DNA from: Amanita rubescens
Lineage: Eukaryota > Basidiomycota > Agaricomycetes > Agaricales > Amanitaceae
NCBI GenBank assembly: GCA_015039365.1
Contig: WION01000090.1
Location: 62,001-126,000, forward strand
DNA length: 64,000 nucleotides
Direction of reading: 5' to 3'
In this document: piece by piece, positions 32,489-44,900 of the stretch
Position numbering within the stretch: position 1 is the first letter of the stretch
Layout: every line of letters starts with the position of its first letter
The notes under the pieces: generated by a model
Databases searched by the model: none
Told to the model about the DNA's origin: nothing
What the model saw: the letters and a program-made list of their open reading frames with translations, nothing else
Made by a program: the position numbers and the translations under genes

Positions 32489-34919
32489 CTAAGGATCCTT
32501 TTCAAACGATGTGTCATAGATAATGGATGCCGGTCCCCTGAGACTCAAATCAAGTATTTGTTTCTATCACGATATCAGCAAGATTTTCCTTACCGTCTTT
32601 CTCTTCCCTGTTTTTTAGCATTAGACATGGACCTTAACAGAAAGAAGGCAGTATGACTCACATTCTCCAACCAGGCTATCTGAGCTTTGAGTTCCGTGAA
32701 TCCAAAGAGTATAACAATATCAAACTCAAGTTCATAGTAATGTTCGCCGTTTATCTGGTTGGTTTGAGGTTGATTTGATTTCTTTAATTCAGACATATCG
32801 GCAGACACGGTGCATAGGTCCGAGAAAAAGTCTGCAATCATTAAGTTTCGCCTTGATTGATTAGCGCGCTAGACTAACCTGGTGCTTGATCAATCCATGT
32901 CGGAGGCTTTCGCTTTCCTATCCCGATAACATTTAATGTATGTCGTATATATCGACAACTTAAGAAACTCTTTCTTGGTGAATGTAAGAGCAGAAAGAGC
33001 TTCTAAATTCCGTTTCCTCGAAAATTTCAGTACCCTATGTTGGTGTAGATTACGAATATGCCTAACTGAGACGCAAAAAATAAAACATCACCTTTTCCAG
33101 TATTGCGGAGAAGCGACCAGATACAAGAACTCTCCCAGAGGCATCAATGTGGCACGTGTGCCAGCGAGCAACATGCTCTGGGTTATGTAGATCAAATGTT
33201 GTGGTGGACCTGATCCCATACGTGTACCGGGAAACCCGGCTAGTGACACTGTGGTCAAGATTGTATGAAATAGTGCCCTCCGCAACCGCCTTATTGCTAG
33301 AGGGTTGACTCAGTTAGGCTCTATCCAATGAGAAAATCTGCACTCACAGATAAGAATCTGGTCGCAAGATTTTAATACCTTTTGGATTGAAGTGCTCGCC
33401 CAACCTGGAAAAAAGATAATCGGATGTGGCGAATCCCCCAACCATGAATATCGCCTAATCTCAGCCGCGATTAGTTGAGTTTAAAGGAATGACACATATA
33501 GTAATACACCTTGATCGGGACTGAAGATGTCCTGGACTGTTCTTCGATGGCCCGAATGACACTCTGCACAGCAGGCTTAAAGAATTCCGCAATTTTTGAC
33601 CTGTACGGAGGGATATCAAGGTGGTAGGGTTCCAAACCGGAAGAAACTGACCCATCGAGTTTGACGCTACCGTTCCGGATATTGAATTGCGGATCATTCT
33701 CGCTGGGCCGACCAATCCGAACGAAATATGGCATCGATGATGACTTGAATCTAGGCTTTGTTGTCTTGTCGAAGTACCTGGTCACGAGTTCCATGTCTTC
33801 AGGCTTTCCGTATCTTGATTCCTGGAGCATTTCTGTACAATTTCGTGGGTTAGATTAAGAATTTCTTAAGCTGAAATAATCACTTAACCTGTCAGGTGAG
33901 TTTGTGCTCTACGAGTGACAAAGCATGAGCCTTGCAAAAGACCTGGACAAAGTAAGCATCGAGTATAAAGAACACGAGCAAACGTTACATTCTGCGGGAG
34001 CGATTTCTCTGAAGTGGCCATCTGACGACCGTGCATATGTACTGATATCCACCGTCCCTCCTCCACAATCAACGATCGAAACGCCATCGTTCGCCTGAGC
34101 ATAAGCATGGAACAGGATCCTGATACATATTGGACTTACATGTTCCTCAAGAGCAGTAGGGATTTTATTTAGGCAAAAATGGAGGCTCGCCTCGCCTTCC
34201 GTTACGAAATCAATTCGTGTCAATGCCTCAGACATATTAGCGACAAGCCCTGCATCGATAGCTGCACGGCGCATTTGGGATTGTTGCTTCCCTTCCCAAC
34301 CGTTGGGGTGACTGAGGACAAACTTGATGTTGTCGCCGATAGAATCAAGCATTGAATCTCCTTGTCGCTCCCGAATATACTGTTTTGTGGATTGATATAA
34401 ATATTCTAAAAGGTCACTGAAAATATCTATAGCTGTCTTGTTCGGAGGAAGGGGAGGTATATGATTGACATCGAAGCCTTGTTCTGCAACTAGATGGGAT
34501 GGACGAAGATGCAACTTGAACCTATTTCATCGTTTGAGAAGACCAAATTTCTCGTATAGATTCAGGATGCAATATACCATTCAGCCCTATGAAGACCTTT
34601 GACTTCCAAAAGTTCTGGATATGTATCCGTATCGGCTTCCGAGCCAACGGCGACGACATTTCCGTTCTCATCATAGCAGACCACACTTGGTATCTTGGAG
34701 TCGCCACCGACCTTCTGTTGACCAGGGAATCTGAAAGGTGGACCTTGAGCTGGTTAATTTCCGTCGCAAGGCGACTTACTGGGTTACACCTTGAATGGAT
34801 GGTGGTTCTTCTGGTATCAAAATCACGTAGGAGACGCCGCTAAAGGTGGTGCCAATGTCAAACGCAATTACGAGTTTTCTTCGAAGTCCTTTGTAAGGCT
34901 TTCTTGGCGACACAGACAT
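32489..34919 (-). pseudogene. Hsp70-like array copy 7, frameshifted in exon 10
   Basis: Start MSVSPRKPYKGLRRK, then IAFDIGTTFSGVSYV, GGDSKIPSVVCYDENG, LSHPNGWEGKQQ, DCGGGTVDISTYA, MVGGFATSDYLFSRL and NKAVAEGT are intact, as are FGFTELKAQIAWLEN and the microexon at 32594-32607. Exon 10 (about 33030-32880) is broken twice. The frame of EIFEETEFRSS runs to a stop, FTKKEFLKLS ... IKCYRDR lies in the next frame, and PPTWIDQAP in the third. Both shifts look like single-base insertions. The lesions fall after the ATPase core, so a truncated protein holding the whole nucleotide-binding part could still be made. Confidence 0.8.
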
Positions 34920-34979
34920 ACCCTCTGAGCGTAGATTGTTAGAAGTTGAAGTCCGAGCTGGTGAATGGAGAGCCTATGT

Positions 34980-35301
34980 ATTCTGGTACTCGCGTTTTCG
35001 GTTAGGCCGTGGTGGTCGCGCAAACGAGGTTCACCAGGTAGGACGCAGCAGTACGGATGTTTTCTGGTGCGCGGATTTTCGGTTAGTAGGCCGTGGTGGT
35101 CGCAAAAGAGGGGTTGCGTATGTGGGCCGCAGCAGTGCGGAAGTTTTCTGGTACGCGTGTTTTCGGTTAATAGGCCGTGGTGGTCGCGAACATGAGATGA
35201 GGTTCAGTATGTGGGCCGCAGCAGTACGGATATCTTCCGGTACGCGTGTTTTCGGTTAGTAGGCCGTGGACCGTGGTGGTCGCGAGAACGAGGTTCAGCA
35301 C
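34980..35301 (+). repeat. Minisatellite, four ~80-bp units
   Basis: Four units repeat the order 'ttttcggtta..aggccgtggtggtcgc', 'gaggtt', 'gggccgcagcagt.cgga', 'tctggtacgcgt'. The last unit contains an extra 'ccgtgga'. The ORF through it is translated repeat and is not credible as a gene. It lies just upstream of Hsp70-like copy 7. Confidence 0.85.
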
Positions 35302-35505
35302 ATGCCACTGCGACGCGCAGGATGACTTCCGAATCAAGAAGCACCGTGCCGATGTACTATATATCGGCAAAATACACTAAAACTAAGCTATATATATTGT
35401 TGAGAGGACAGCTTTGAGCTGCGATCGTGCATTTGCATGCAAGCAACGGAGTGAAGTTGTGACATGTAGCGCCGAAACATAACTTTATCCCTACCTTAGA
35501 CAACG

Positions 35506-37905
35506 TTAGGCAAGAGATCCCTTTGCAGATGTTACATCGAAGACAATAGACGCCGGCCCTCTAAAGCTCAGATTGAGCATACCGTTTCATGACGTTAATG
35601 GGATCGTACCGTTTTTCTACTCCCTATAATCGACATTAGATATGGATCATCATGACAGAAAATTACGACACACATTCTCCATCCAGGCTACTTGAGCCTT
35701 GAGCTCCGTCAACCCGAAGAGAAGAATTACATCAAAATTCCATTCATAATATTTTTCACCATTTGTTCGGTTAGTGCGAGGATAGGCAAATTTCTTGAAC
35801 TGAGAGATATCCGCAGACACGGTGCACAAGTCCGGAAAGAAGTCTATAATCGTTGAGTATGCCTTTGATTTGCTAGCGCAGCAACAAACCGGGTGCTTGA
35901 TCCAACCACCTGGGGGCCTTTGTTCTCCTGTCCCGATAACACTTGATCGCCTCTTCAACTATCGACAATTCACGAAATTCCTCCTCTTTGTACTGACGAT
36001 TGAAAGGATTTCTAAACTCCTCTTCTTCAAAAACTTCAGTGTTCTATTGGTATAATTATGGGTAAGCGGAGACGAAACAGAGAGCTACACTTACCTTTTC
36101 CAGTATCGCCGAAAAGTATCCAGGCACATAAACCTTTCCAGATGCTCTGGTGAAGCGGGTGTGCTTACGAGTAATATACTCTGGATTGTTTGAGTCATAA
36201 GGCGTGCAACACTCAATCCCATACGTGTACCGGGAAACTCGGCTGGTGACGGAGTGATCAAGCTTGTACGAGATAGCGCCCTCCGCAACCGCCTTGTTGC
36301 TGCGTTGGTCTCAGCTAAGCGTTATCCAATGAGCTAACCAGAACTTACAGATAAGAATCTGGTCGAAGTATGTTGATATCCCTTGAATTGAAATGCTCGT
36401 CCAACTTGGAGAAAAGATAGTCGGATGTAGCGAATCCGCCGACCATGAATATCGCCTAGATAGTAAAGTATAATTAAAAGTCAAAGAAATCGCTTGAAGA
36501 CGTACCTTTATTGGAACAGAAGATGCCTTAGATTCTTCTTCAATGACTTGGATGATACTGATCACAGCGGGATCAAAAAATTCTGCTACTTGTGGTCTAG
36601 GATGGAAATGATTCATTGTCGAAAAGGTTCAACGTCGGCAGACTTACCCATTAAGTTTGATACTGCCGCTCCGGATATCGAACTCTGGATCATTCTCGCT
36701 TCGACCAAATCGGATAAAGTACGGCTTTGACAATCCCTTGAAACTTGGTTTCGTTGTCTTGTCAAAGTATCTAGTCATGACCTCTATGTCGTCAGGGCTC
36801 CCATATTTTGACTCCTTGAGTTTCTCTGTTGGTACTTGTTATCAGTTGAGAGACACTCAAGATGGAATTTATCAACCTGTTAGGTAGGCTTGTGCTCGAC
36901 GGGTGACGAAGAATGAACCTTGCAAAAGACCTGAATCAAAGTAAGTACCATATTAATGAGCAGTGAAGCGACATCACATTCTGCGGGAGCGATCTCCCTA
37001 AAATGGCCTTTTGATGAACGTGCATAGGTGCTGATATCCACAGTCCCGCCTCCACAATCAATAACCATCATACCGTCATTGGCCTAATTATGATGAGCAT
37101 GGAAGAGCTAAGCTATAGTTCGGACTTACATGCTGTTCAAGAGCCTTCGGAATTTTGTTCAGACAAAATTGGAGGCTCGCCTCACCCTCCGTGACGAAGT
37201 CGATCCGTTCTAATGCCTCGGACGTGTTGGCCACCAACCCAGCCGCGATGGCTGCACTACGCATTTCGTATTGCTGCTTTCCTTCCCAGCCATTAGGATG
37301 ACTGAGGACAAATTCAATGTTAGTGCCAATGGACTCAAGCATGTCTTTCCCCTGTCGATCTCGAATGTAGTGTCGAGTGGATCGGTACAAGTATTTTAGA
37401 AGGTCGCTGAAAATGTCAATGACGGTCTTGTTCGGAGGAAGGGGAGGTATGTCTTTGATGTCGAAACCTTGCTCGGCGACCAAATGAGGTGGTCGCAGAT
37501 GTAACTTGAACCTATATTATCGTTTAAGAGCAACTTCCTCTCGATAAACTCATAACGTACCATTCAGCCCTAACGAGCCCCTCAACCTCCAACAGTTCAG
37601 GATTTGTATCTGAGTCAGCTTCTGAGCCAACAGCAACAACGTTTCCGCTTTCATCATAGCAAACGACACTTGGTATCTTGGAGTCACCGCCAACCTTCTG
37701 TTGACCCGGAAATCTGAATGTGGACCTACGGTGAACTATACGATCCCAATGAAATGGTGACTTACTGGGTAACGCCCTGAATCAATGGTGGCTCTCCCGG
37801 GATTAACACTGCATAAGAGACGCCACTGAAAGTGGTGCCCACGTCGAATGCGATTACGAGTTTCTTTTGAAGTCCTTTATAAGGCTGTCTCTGTGGCACG
37901 GACAT
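35506..37905 (-). CDS. Hsp70-family ATPase, HSPA12-like, array copy 8
   Basis: Start MSVPQRQPYKGLQKK, then IAFDVGTTFSGVSYA, GGDSKIPSVVCYDESG, LSHPNGWEGKQQ, FVTEGEASLQFC, DCGGGTVDISTYA, MVGGFATSDYLFSKL, NKAVAEGA, YTYGIECC, EVFEEEEFRNPF, LLFGLTELKAQVAWMEN. The microexon is 35610-35623, and the last exon GPASIVFDVTSAKGSLA stops at 35506. All exons are open. With copies 7 and 9 it forms a subgroup sharing an FEE(E/K/T)EFR exon-10 motif and an R.NR.NG element in exon 11. It shows that exon 10 is readable in this subgroup, which makes the copy 7 damage convincing. Confidence 0.85.
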
Positions 37906-38403
37906 ACTTCACGAGTGTAAAAGAGCGTGTTTGTAAAAGGGCGTCGGCCTAGGGTCGAGGTTGAATAAGTACTAGATCTCCGGAGTTTGAACCGATCAAT
38001 GTTTGTGTCATGGTGGTCGACTCGAGTCACAAAGGCCGTCGTTTTCACGTAATGTAAGCACAACCACCCTTTAAGCTTTATGAGGCCGGCATAAGATTGG
38101 TGTGGACAAGAGTCATATACTTCGTGAGAAGTTTCGCTTCCTGGCCCAAGAAATAATGTTGCACAAGTAGCCTGATATACTATGTAGAACGCGAAGTGGT
38201 ACTATAGGAGCCAGTGTGGAGAAACGGTAGACTGAGAATGAGAAAGAAGATTATCGTAAGCGTGTAAGAGGACACTTGCGCCGCAAGATCATCAAAACTC
38301 TAACCAAACAATTGCCTCGTGGTCCGCAACAGTTGTGAATTCGTTCACTTTACGCCGCAGGATCTGTAATGTTACCTCGGTACGTAACTGCGGGGCTAAA
38401 AAT
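37906..38403. other. Spacer between copies 8 and 9
   Basis: Promoter side of copy 8. No gene, repeat or RNA was recognised. Confidence 0.4.
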
Positions 38404-40808
38404 CCTATTCTGAGGTTATATCATGGATAATGGATGCTGGTCCCCTAAGGCTCAAATCAAATCGCCGTCTCCACTGTGTCAGGAAGACTCCGTACCGTCT
38501 TTCTACACCCTGCTTCTTGCGTTAGACATAGACCATGTTGGCAAGGAAGAGCGACCCACATTCTCCAGCCAGGCCATCTGAGCTTTGAGCTCTGTTAACC
38601 CAAAGAGGAGGATGATATCAAATCGGTAGTCATAGTAACGCATGCCATTTTTCCGATTGGTTCGAGGCCGAATTGACTTCTTCAACTCGGAAAAATCGGC
38701 GGACGCGATACACAAGTCAGGAAAAAAACCTAAGATCTTTAACTTTCGCTTTCATTTACCAACACGATATACAAACCAGGTGCTTGATCGATCCACGCCG
38801 GAGCCTTTGCTTTCTTACTCCGATAACATTTAATGTCCGTTTCATGTATGGACATTTCATGAAACTCCTCTTCGCTGTACTCGCCATGAAAAGTACTTCT
38901 GAATTCTTTTTCCTCGAAAACCGCGGTATCCTAGTGGTGCAGTACGAGGACGCTCAAACTCAAACTGGAAAAATAAACAATTACCTTTTCCAGTATCGCC
39001 GAGAAGACACCAGGCACATAAACGTTCCCGGATGACCTAGTAAGGCACGTGTGTCTGCGGGCAACATGCTCAGGGTTATGTGAAACAAATGGCGTGCAAC
39101 ATTCTATCCCATACGTATACCGGGACATTCGGCTGGCGACAGAGCGATCGAGTATGTGTGAAATAGCGCCCTCTGCAACCGCCTTGCTGCTAAAGGCTTG
39201 GTCTTAATTAAGCACTATCTGTGAGCTGATGTCCACTTACAGATGGGAATCAGGTCGAAGTATGTTTATACCCCTTTGACTAAAATGCTCGTTCAACTTG
39301 GAAAAAAGGTAGTCTGATGCACCAAACCCTCCAACCATGAATATGGCCTAAAGTGCAGAGCATCAATAACATATTTCAATGAAACACTTATAAGTTGCAC
39401 CTTGATTGGCATCTTAGGCGTCCTGGAATGTTCTTCGATAGCTTGAACAATACTTCTCACCGCAGGTTCAAAGAATTCGGCGATTTGCATTCTAGTGCGG
39501 GAGACCTTAACTTTACGAACATTCAACATCGGTAGAGACTTACCCATTGATTTTGACATTGCCATTTCGGATATCAAACTGTAAATCATTTTCGCTTCGA
39601 CCAAACCGAATAAAATGGGGCTTTGACGACCCCTTGTAATTTGGTTTCGTTGTCTTGTCAAAGTATTTAGCCATGATTGTTATATCTTCCGGAGTCCCGT
39701 ATCTCGATTCCCGAAGCTTCTCTGTGTATATTCATAAAATGGTGTTGAGATGTTCTCCAGTGTAATGAACTGACCTGTCAGATAAGCTTGTGCCCGACGG
39801 GTTACGAAGATTGAGCCTTGCAAAAGACCTAAAGCGAGTAAGGATCATATTAAACACCTCTGAACCGGCTTACATTCTGCAGCAGCGATTTCCCTAAAAC
39901 GACCATTCGATGATTGCGCATATGCACTGATATCCACAGTTCCACCTCCACAATCAAGGATCAACACACCGTCATTGGCCTAATCAACATAAGCACGAAA
40001 AAAATGTCTTCATAGATCTCAAACTCACGTATTCGTTAAGGGCACTCGGGACATTGTTCAAACAAAAATGAAGGCTGGCTTCTCCTTCCGTGACGAAGCT
40101 AATGCGCTTTGATGCCTCGGGCATGTCTTTCACCAATCCGGCCGCGATCGCTGCGCGGCGCATGTCCAATTGTTGCTTCCCTTCCCAACCATTGGGGTGG
40201 CTAAGGACAAAGTCAATGTTGGCGCCGACAGATTCAAATATTTTAACCCCTTGTCGCTCTTGAATGTAATCCATTGCCGATTTGTACAAATATTTCAGAA
40301 GATCCCCAAAGACATCGATAACCGTCTTGTTGAGAGGAAGAGGAGGTATGTCTTTCGCATCGAATCTTTGCTCGGCCACCAGATGAGGGGGCCGGAGATG
40401 CAACTTGAACCTATCGGGTGTCTTCAAAGGTGCATCTGTGAACATGAACTGAAACGTACCACTCGGCTATAGCAAGTTCCTCGACCTCCCAAAGTTCGGG
40501 ATTTACTTCAGGATCAGCTTCTGAGCCTACACCAGCTACATTTCCGTCTCCATCATAGCAAACAATGCTCGGTATTTTGGAATCTCCGGCGACCTTCTGT
40601 TGACCAGGGAATCTAAAAGAAAAACCATCGTAAGCATCTCGAACACCGTCACGAGAACGAAAATTCACCGAGTAACGCTTTGAATTGTCGGCGTCTCTCC
40701 AGGAATCAGAAACGCGTAGGAGACGCCACTGAACGTGGTCCCAACGTCGAATGCTATCACCAATTTCCTTTCAAATCCATTGTATGCGTTTTTCTGAGCC
40801 AAAGACAT
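38404..40808 (-). CDS. Hsp70-family ATPase, HSPA12-like, array copy 9
   Basis: Outermost minus-strand copy. Start MSLAQKNAYNGFERK, then IAFDVGTTFSGVSYA, GDSKIPSIVCYDGDG, LSHPNGWEGKQQ, FVTEGEASLHFC, DCGGGTVDISAYA, MVGGFGASDYLFSKL, SKAVAEGA, YTYGIECC, LLFGLTELKAQMAWLEN. The microexon is 38496-38509, and the last exon is short (GPASIIHDITSE). All exons read open. Deviations are FGASDYL for FATSDYL in the adenosine loop and a shorter tail than in the other copies. The gene marks the edge of the array; beyond it the DNA changes to GC-rich repeats and then the Boi gene. Confidence 0.85.
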
Positions 40809-41214
40809 CCTAGTCGTGCGAATGGGGTGCAATTGAACGTAACATGCAGCGGTTGGAATTGGCCCTTTAATACGCTGCCGTGTGCGAGGCAAATGTGAAA
40901 TCAACGTTCAAGTCCCTCGGTGGCATTTCACTTGACTCGAACAGGTGGTGGCATCTCTATTCGATTAGGATCGTTGCGTCCCTGTTGAAACCCTGTTGTG
41001 TACGAGTAAGCGGTTTCGAAATCGGAAACTACCTTCTTATGCATTTCACACCAATACCCCTGAGACTCAGGAAGTCAACTGCTTCTGTCGAATTCCGTGG
41101 ATATTCGGGACCGTGCCCGCAGTGAGAGGAACAAAGACGAAATTAATGATCATGAGTAACTTTCGACCACGGTAACACGCCCCTAGCTGCGCAACGCCAT
41201 CTTCTCCGACAAGT
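40809..41214. other. Spacer upstream of Hsp70-like copy 9
   Basis: Promoter side of copy 9. A short plus-strand ORF (40880-41125) has no motif. Nothing else was recognised. Confidence 0.35.
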
Positions 41215-41330
41215 TCTTACGAGCTTCAGGGGACCCGCCTACGGCGCGTCACTCGCTTCGCTCGGACTGCGGCCTTCGTCTCGCCCCTGCAGCTCGCCGG
41301 GGGCTGCGCCCCCAGACCCCCCATAAATCC
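41215..41330 (+). repeat. GC-rich dispersed repeat
   Basis: 'gagcttcaggggacccgcct', 'cggcgcgtc', 'ctcgcttcgctcg' and 'ttcgtctcgcc' match the reverse strand of 21846-21945. The unit ends in a 'gggggctgcgcccccagacc' palindrome. Confidence 0.75.
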
Positions 41331-41415
41331 CATTAATTAGTTTAGTGTTAAATCAATATAATTGTTTTCATTGTTAGTTTAGTAGTAATCGATCCTGGTG
41401 CTCTATTCCAGTCAG

Positions 41416-41630
41416 TGCAGCGCCGACATGGTGAAGTTGCGAACCTGTGCATCACTCGCTTCGCTCGGACGCACAGACGGTTCGCCCCTTCACCATGTCG
41501 GGCGCTGCACCTCGTTGCCGTGGTCGGCGAGTGAATGCCGCAAAAGCCGTGTGATTGCCACGGGAGCCGAGCGATAGCCGGGCACTCACCACGTGGTTTC
41601 TTTGGATATAGAAGGAAACTCACGTGGATT
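41416..41630. repeat. Nested GC-rich hairpins
   Basis: tgcagcgccgacatggtgaa at 41416-41435 pairs with ttcaccatgtcgggcgctgca near 41491-41511, with one mismatch. A second pair, ccacgtggtttc and gaaactcacgtgg, spans about 41590-41629. The loop of the first hairpin repeats the 'cactcgcttcgctcgga' motif of the neighbouring GC-rich repeat. It is non-coding. Confidence 0.7.
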
Positions 41631-41932
41631 AGCCGAAATAAGCGACGCGTATCGGGGCTTGATCTCAGTTTCCCACCTTCGTCCGCTAATATTATAGATT
41701 CTATATTACAGCCTAAACGCTAATAAAAAATTATAGTCATATCAGCCAAGATATCAAGATGAAAAAAAACTATAAATGAATGTGAGAGAGTGAGTACACC
41801 TGTATATACAAAATGAAAGAGTGACAGACATTCCAGAGATACCTATAAAGACAGACAGACAATGCAGAAAAAAAAATGCCACAGCAAGATGGTTCGTATA
41901 AATGGTGGTTCGAAATTCGGAGCCTTCTTCCT

Positions 41933-44900
41933 TCACGTAAGCGAGACGGAAAAGAACGATCCCGGCATATTTCCATGCGCCAACAGACGCTTCTTCTCCT
42001 CCCAGCTCTTCAACGCCCTCACGATCTGCGCTACCTTATCTGGTCGCTGCAGTCGTACATCGTTGATGCTGACGCTCCCCATCTTGACCTCGTTGTTCAC
42101 CAAGAAGTCAAACAACGAAAACAGCCCCTCGATCGACTTGTCATCATGCGGATGAGACGGAAAGGCGGAATCAGGAACAGGTGGAGACGCGGGGTGTCCC
42201 TTGATCGCTTCGGCCAGGCGGAACAGCGCCAAAGCGCTGAACGTTTGTACAAACGGATTTGTCACGCGCAATTGGACAGGCAAATGTGAATTTGCCCATT
42301 CAACAATTGGCGTATCAAGTTGTCCCTATTTTCAACCCGGGTCAACATGACTATTTTTTTAAAAAAAACGACAATAATACAGGAATGGCAACTAGAAAGG
42401 GGGGAAAGGGGGACAACAAAAAGCTAAACGTCACATACAGAAATGCCACGTGCGCTTTGCCGTTTTGATTCTCTAGCTGGTCTAGGGGGAGGGGGGGCAC
42501 TGAACGATTTTGAAGCCTTGGGTGTGCTCAATTCTTCATCGTCTCTTCCCAATTCAGTTATCGAATGGCCCTCTGATGAATCGCGCTGAGGCTGCAAACC
42601 CATCAGAACGAGCGTGGCATGATTAGGAACCTCATTAAGGTCCTTCACGCCCAATGATTCTAGATCTTTGGTACGATGAGCCCGTTGAGTAGCCGCACGA
42701 GCAGAGGGAGAAGGCGGACGTGGAGCGGGATTCATCGCTTGTGCTACTGTTAAAGGAATGGTGGGGATATTGCAGGACGATATAACAGCTTCTATTGAGC
42801 GCAGATCATTAGCCTCAAACCTTGATCGGGTAGACCAATATCTACTCACTCGAGTAATCCCGCGCAATCGTCGCTTTCATAATCGCCTTCATCCAATCCC
42901 GTATGACCATCTTATCGTCCGAGCTGAAGTAATGCGTCTTGTCCGTGTCATGATCGATTCTGAACCCATACTTCCCAGGGTCCACCGTTTCATCTACAGT
43001 CACCTTGTACCCCGTGATGTTGATGTAACCTTTAATTTTAGTTTCCTATTACCCCTTGTTAGACCATCCGTCTTGGCCGGAACCACCACACTCACCGCCT
43101 TGCTGTTGCTCCTCAGACAATACAGGTGAGTACCGGTCAGGACGAAGTATCTGATCTTCCAGTTATTGTACCTATCTCCCTTTTTGCGCATCCATCCGCT
43201 ATGATCAGCCTCCCCGATTTGCTCCAGGATACTCTGACCCTGCTTGACGGGCACAACATCACCGTTCGATGCAATGACAACAGCCTCATCCTTGCCCTTC
43301 TTGGGAGAAGTGGGAGGCGCGCTCGTTCTCTTCCGAAGAGTGTTGCTCTGATCTTTCTCCTTTTGGGCCTTCTCCTTCTCTCGCTGAGCCTTCTCTTTCT
43401 CCTTCTCCTTATCCTTTTCACCTTCTTTGAGTTCTTTCATCCACTTGGGTGACCCATCTGGGGTCTGGGGACGTTGGGAAGACGTTTTCCTCCCCATAGA
43501 GGATGAAAGTCGGGGTAACGGGAACAATGAAGACTTTTCTGCATTATCGTCACTGCCGTCCATCCATCAGCCTCTCATCGCACAGCTCAAGGAAATGAAC
43601 ACTAACACGGAGTACCTGGGAGGCGGCTTCCTCCCTTTACCCAACGATCCGGGGAACGTCGCTCCGAAAATGCTCAACCGTTCCGTCCCAGTCTTCGCTT
43701 CCGAGTTTTTCTTGGGCCTCGCGACCGCCTTGACGTCCTTGTCCAACATGGAAGACTTGACCAGAGGCGAAACCTGCCCAGACGACGGAGCAGACGCAGA
43801 CACCTCTTTCGAAGTCCGCGAAGCAGAATCCCCACCACGGGATCCAGCCGAATCGTGCGAGAGACCCCAGAGGCGTCTACGGACTTTTTTCTTCACACTC
43901 ATGTCCGTCTACGACAAAAAACGAAAATGAAAATGAAATCTAGCGTTCAAAAGAGCCAAAACGCACCTCGCTCATATGCCCGCGGTCTTCTTCCTCGATA
44001 CCAGGGCTGTCTTCTTCCTCCTTGAGAAGATGAATCTGATCGCTCAACGTCCCATCACTCGGCGAAAGCGACAAATAGGACGGACGATGCGTCCTCTCTT
44101 CCTCTTGCACCACCAACCCAAGACCGACCCTCTCCTTATCCTTATCCTTATCCTGCTCCTTCTCTCTATCCTCCGATACAACACTCTCCGAAACTGAATC
44201 CATCCCTGTCCTATGTCCATTCACCGACCCCGGATCGGCACCACCACCACCACCGGGAGCACCAGGCACACTTCCCCATGCAGCCGCAAACGTAGCTGCG
44301 ACGGGGCTAGGCATGGACGTCGACTGCTGCATCCCAACTCCAGGCAAACTCTGCGAGTAATACATTGGCGGGACAGACGTACTCCCCGGAAGCGACGACC
44401 GCTGACTGTGTTGACTCGCAGAGTAGGTTCGGGAGTGTCCGGGAGCAGCCTGTTGATGACCTCCACCGACGCCGAGGCCTACACCGGGACCGGCACCAGG
44501 ACCACCACCGGGCAAAAAGTGGCTCCCGAGCGGCGAGTAAGACACCGAGCCGTGTATCACGTGCGGAGGGGTGGAAGCGGGGTGATGGTGGTGATACGAC
44601 GTCGTCGATACTGTGGGGAAAGACTGGTGCGACATCTCAGGTGAGGATTGTTGGAAGAGTTGGCTGCCGAGCGCGTGCCCGTGGAAGGAAGAAGGTGAGC
44701 CTGAACCTAGATGTTGGCTCCGTAATTCGGCGATGGCGTTGGCAATTCGGACTCGTTTTCCAAAGGCCATGATCCCGATTTCGCTCTTGAGCAGGTTGGC
44801 GTCGAGTTCGAGGAGGACGTCGCCTGTGATTTCTTGTTCTTTGATGCAAACGTCAGTCGCGAACGCAAAAAGGTAAAAAGGCAAAGAAACTCACCTATAA

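Noticed and set aside
34936..35259. 107-codon ORF upstream of copy 7
   Set aside because: It is the translated four-unit minisatellite.
42424..42438. Stop at 42424 as the certain end of the Boi gene
   Set aside because: A canonical donor precedes it and an in-phase exon with domain-like sequence follows, so the longer model is preferred while the short form stays possible.
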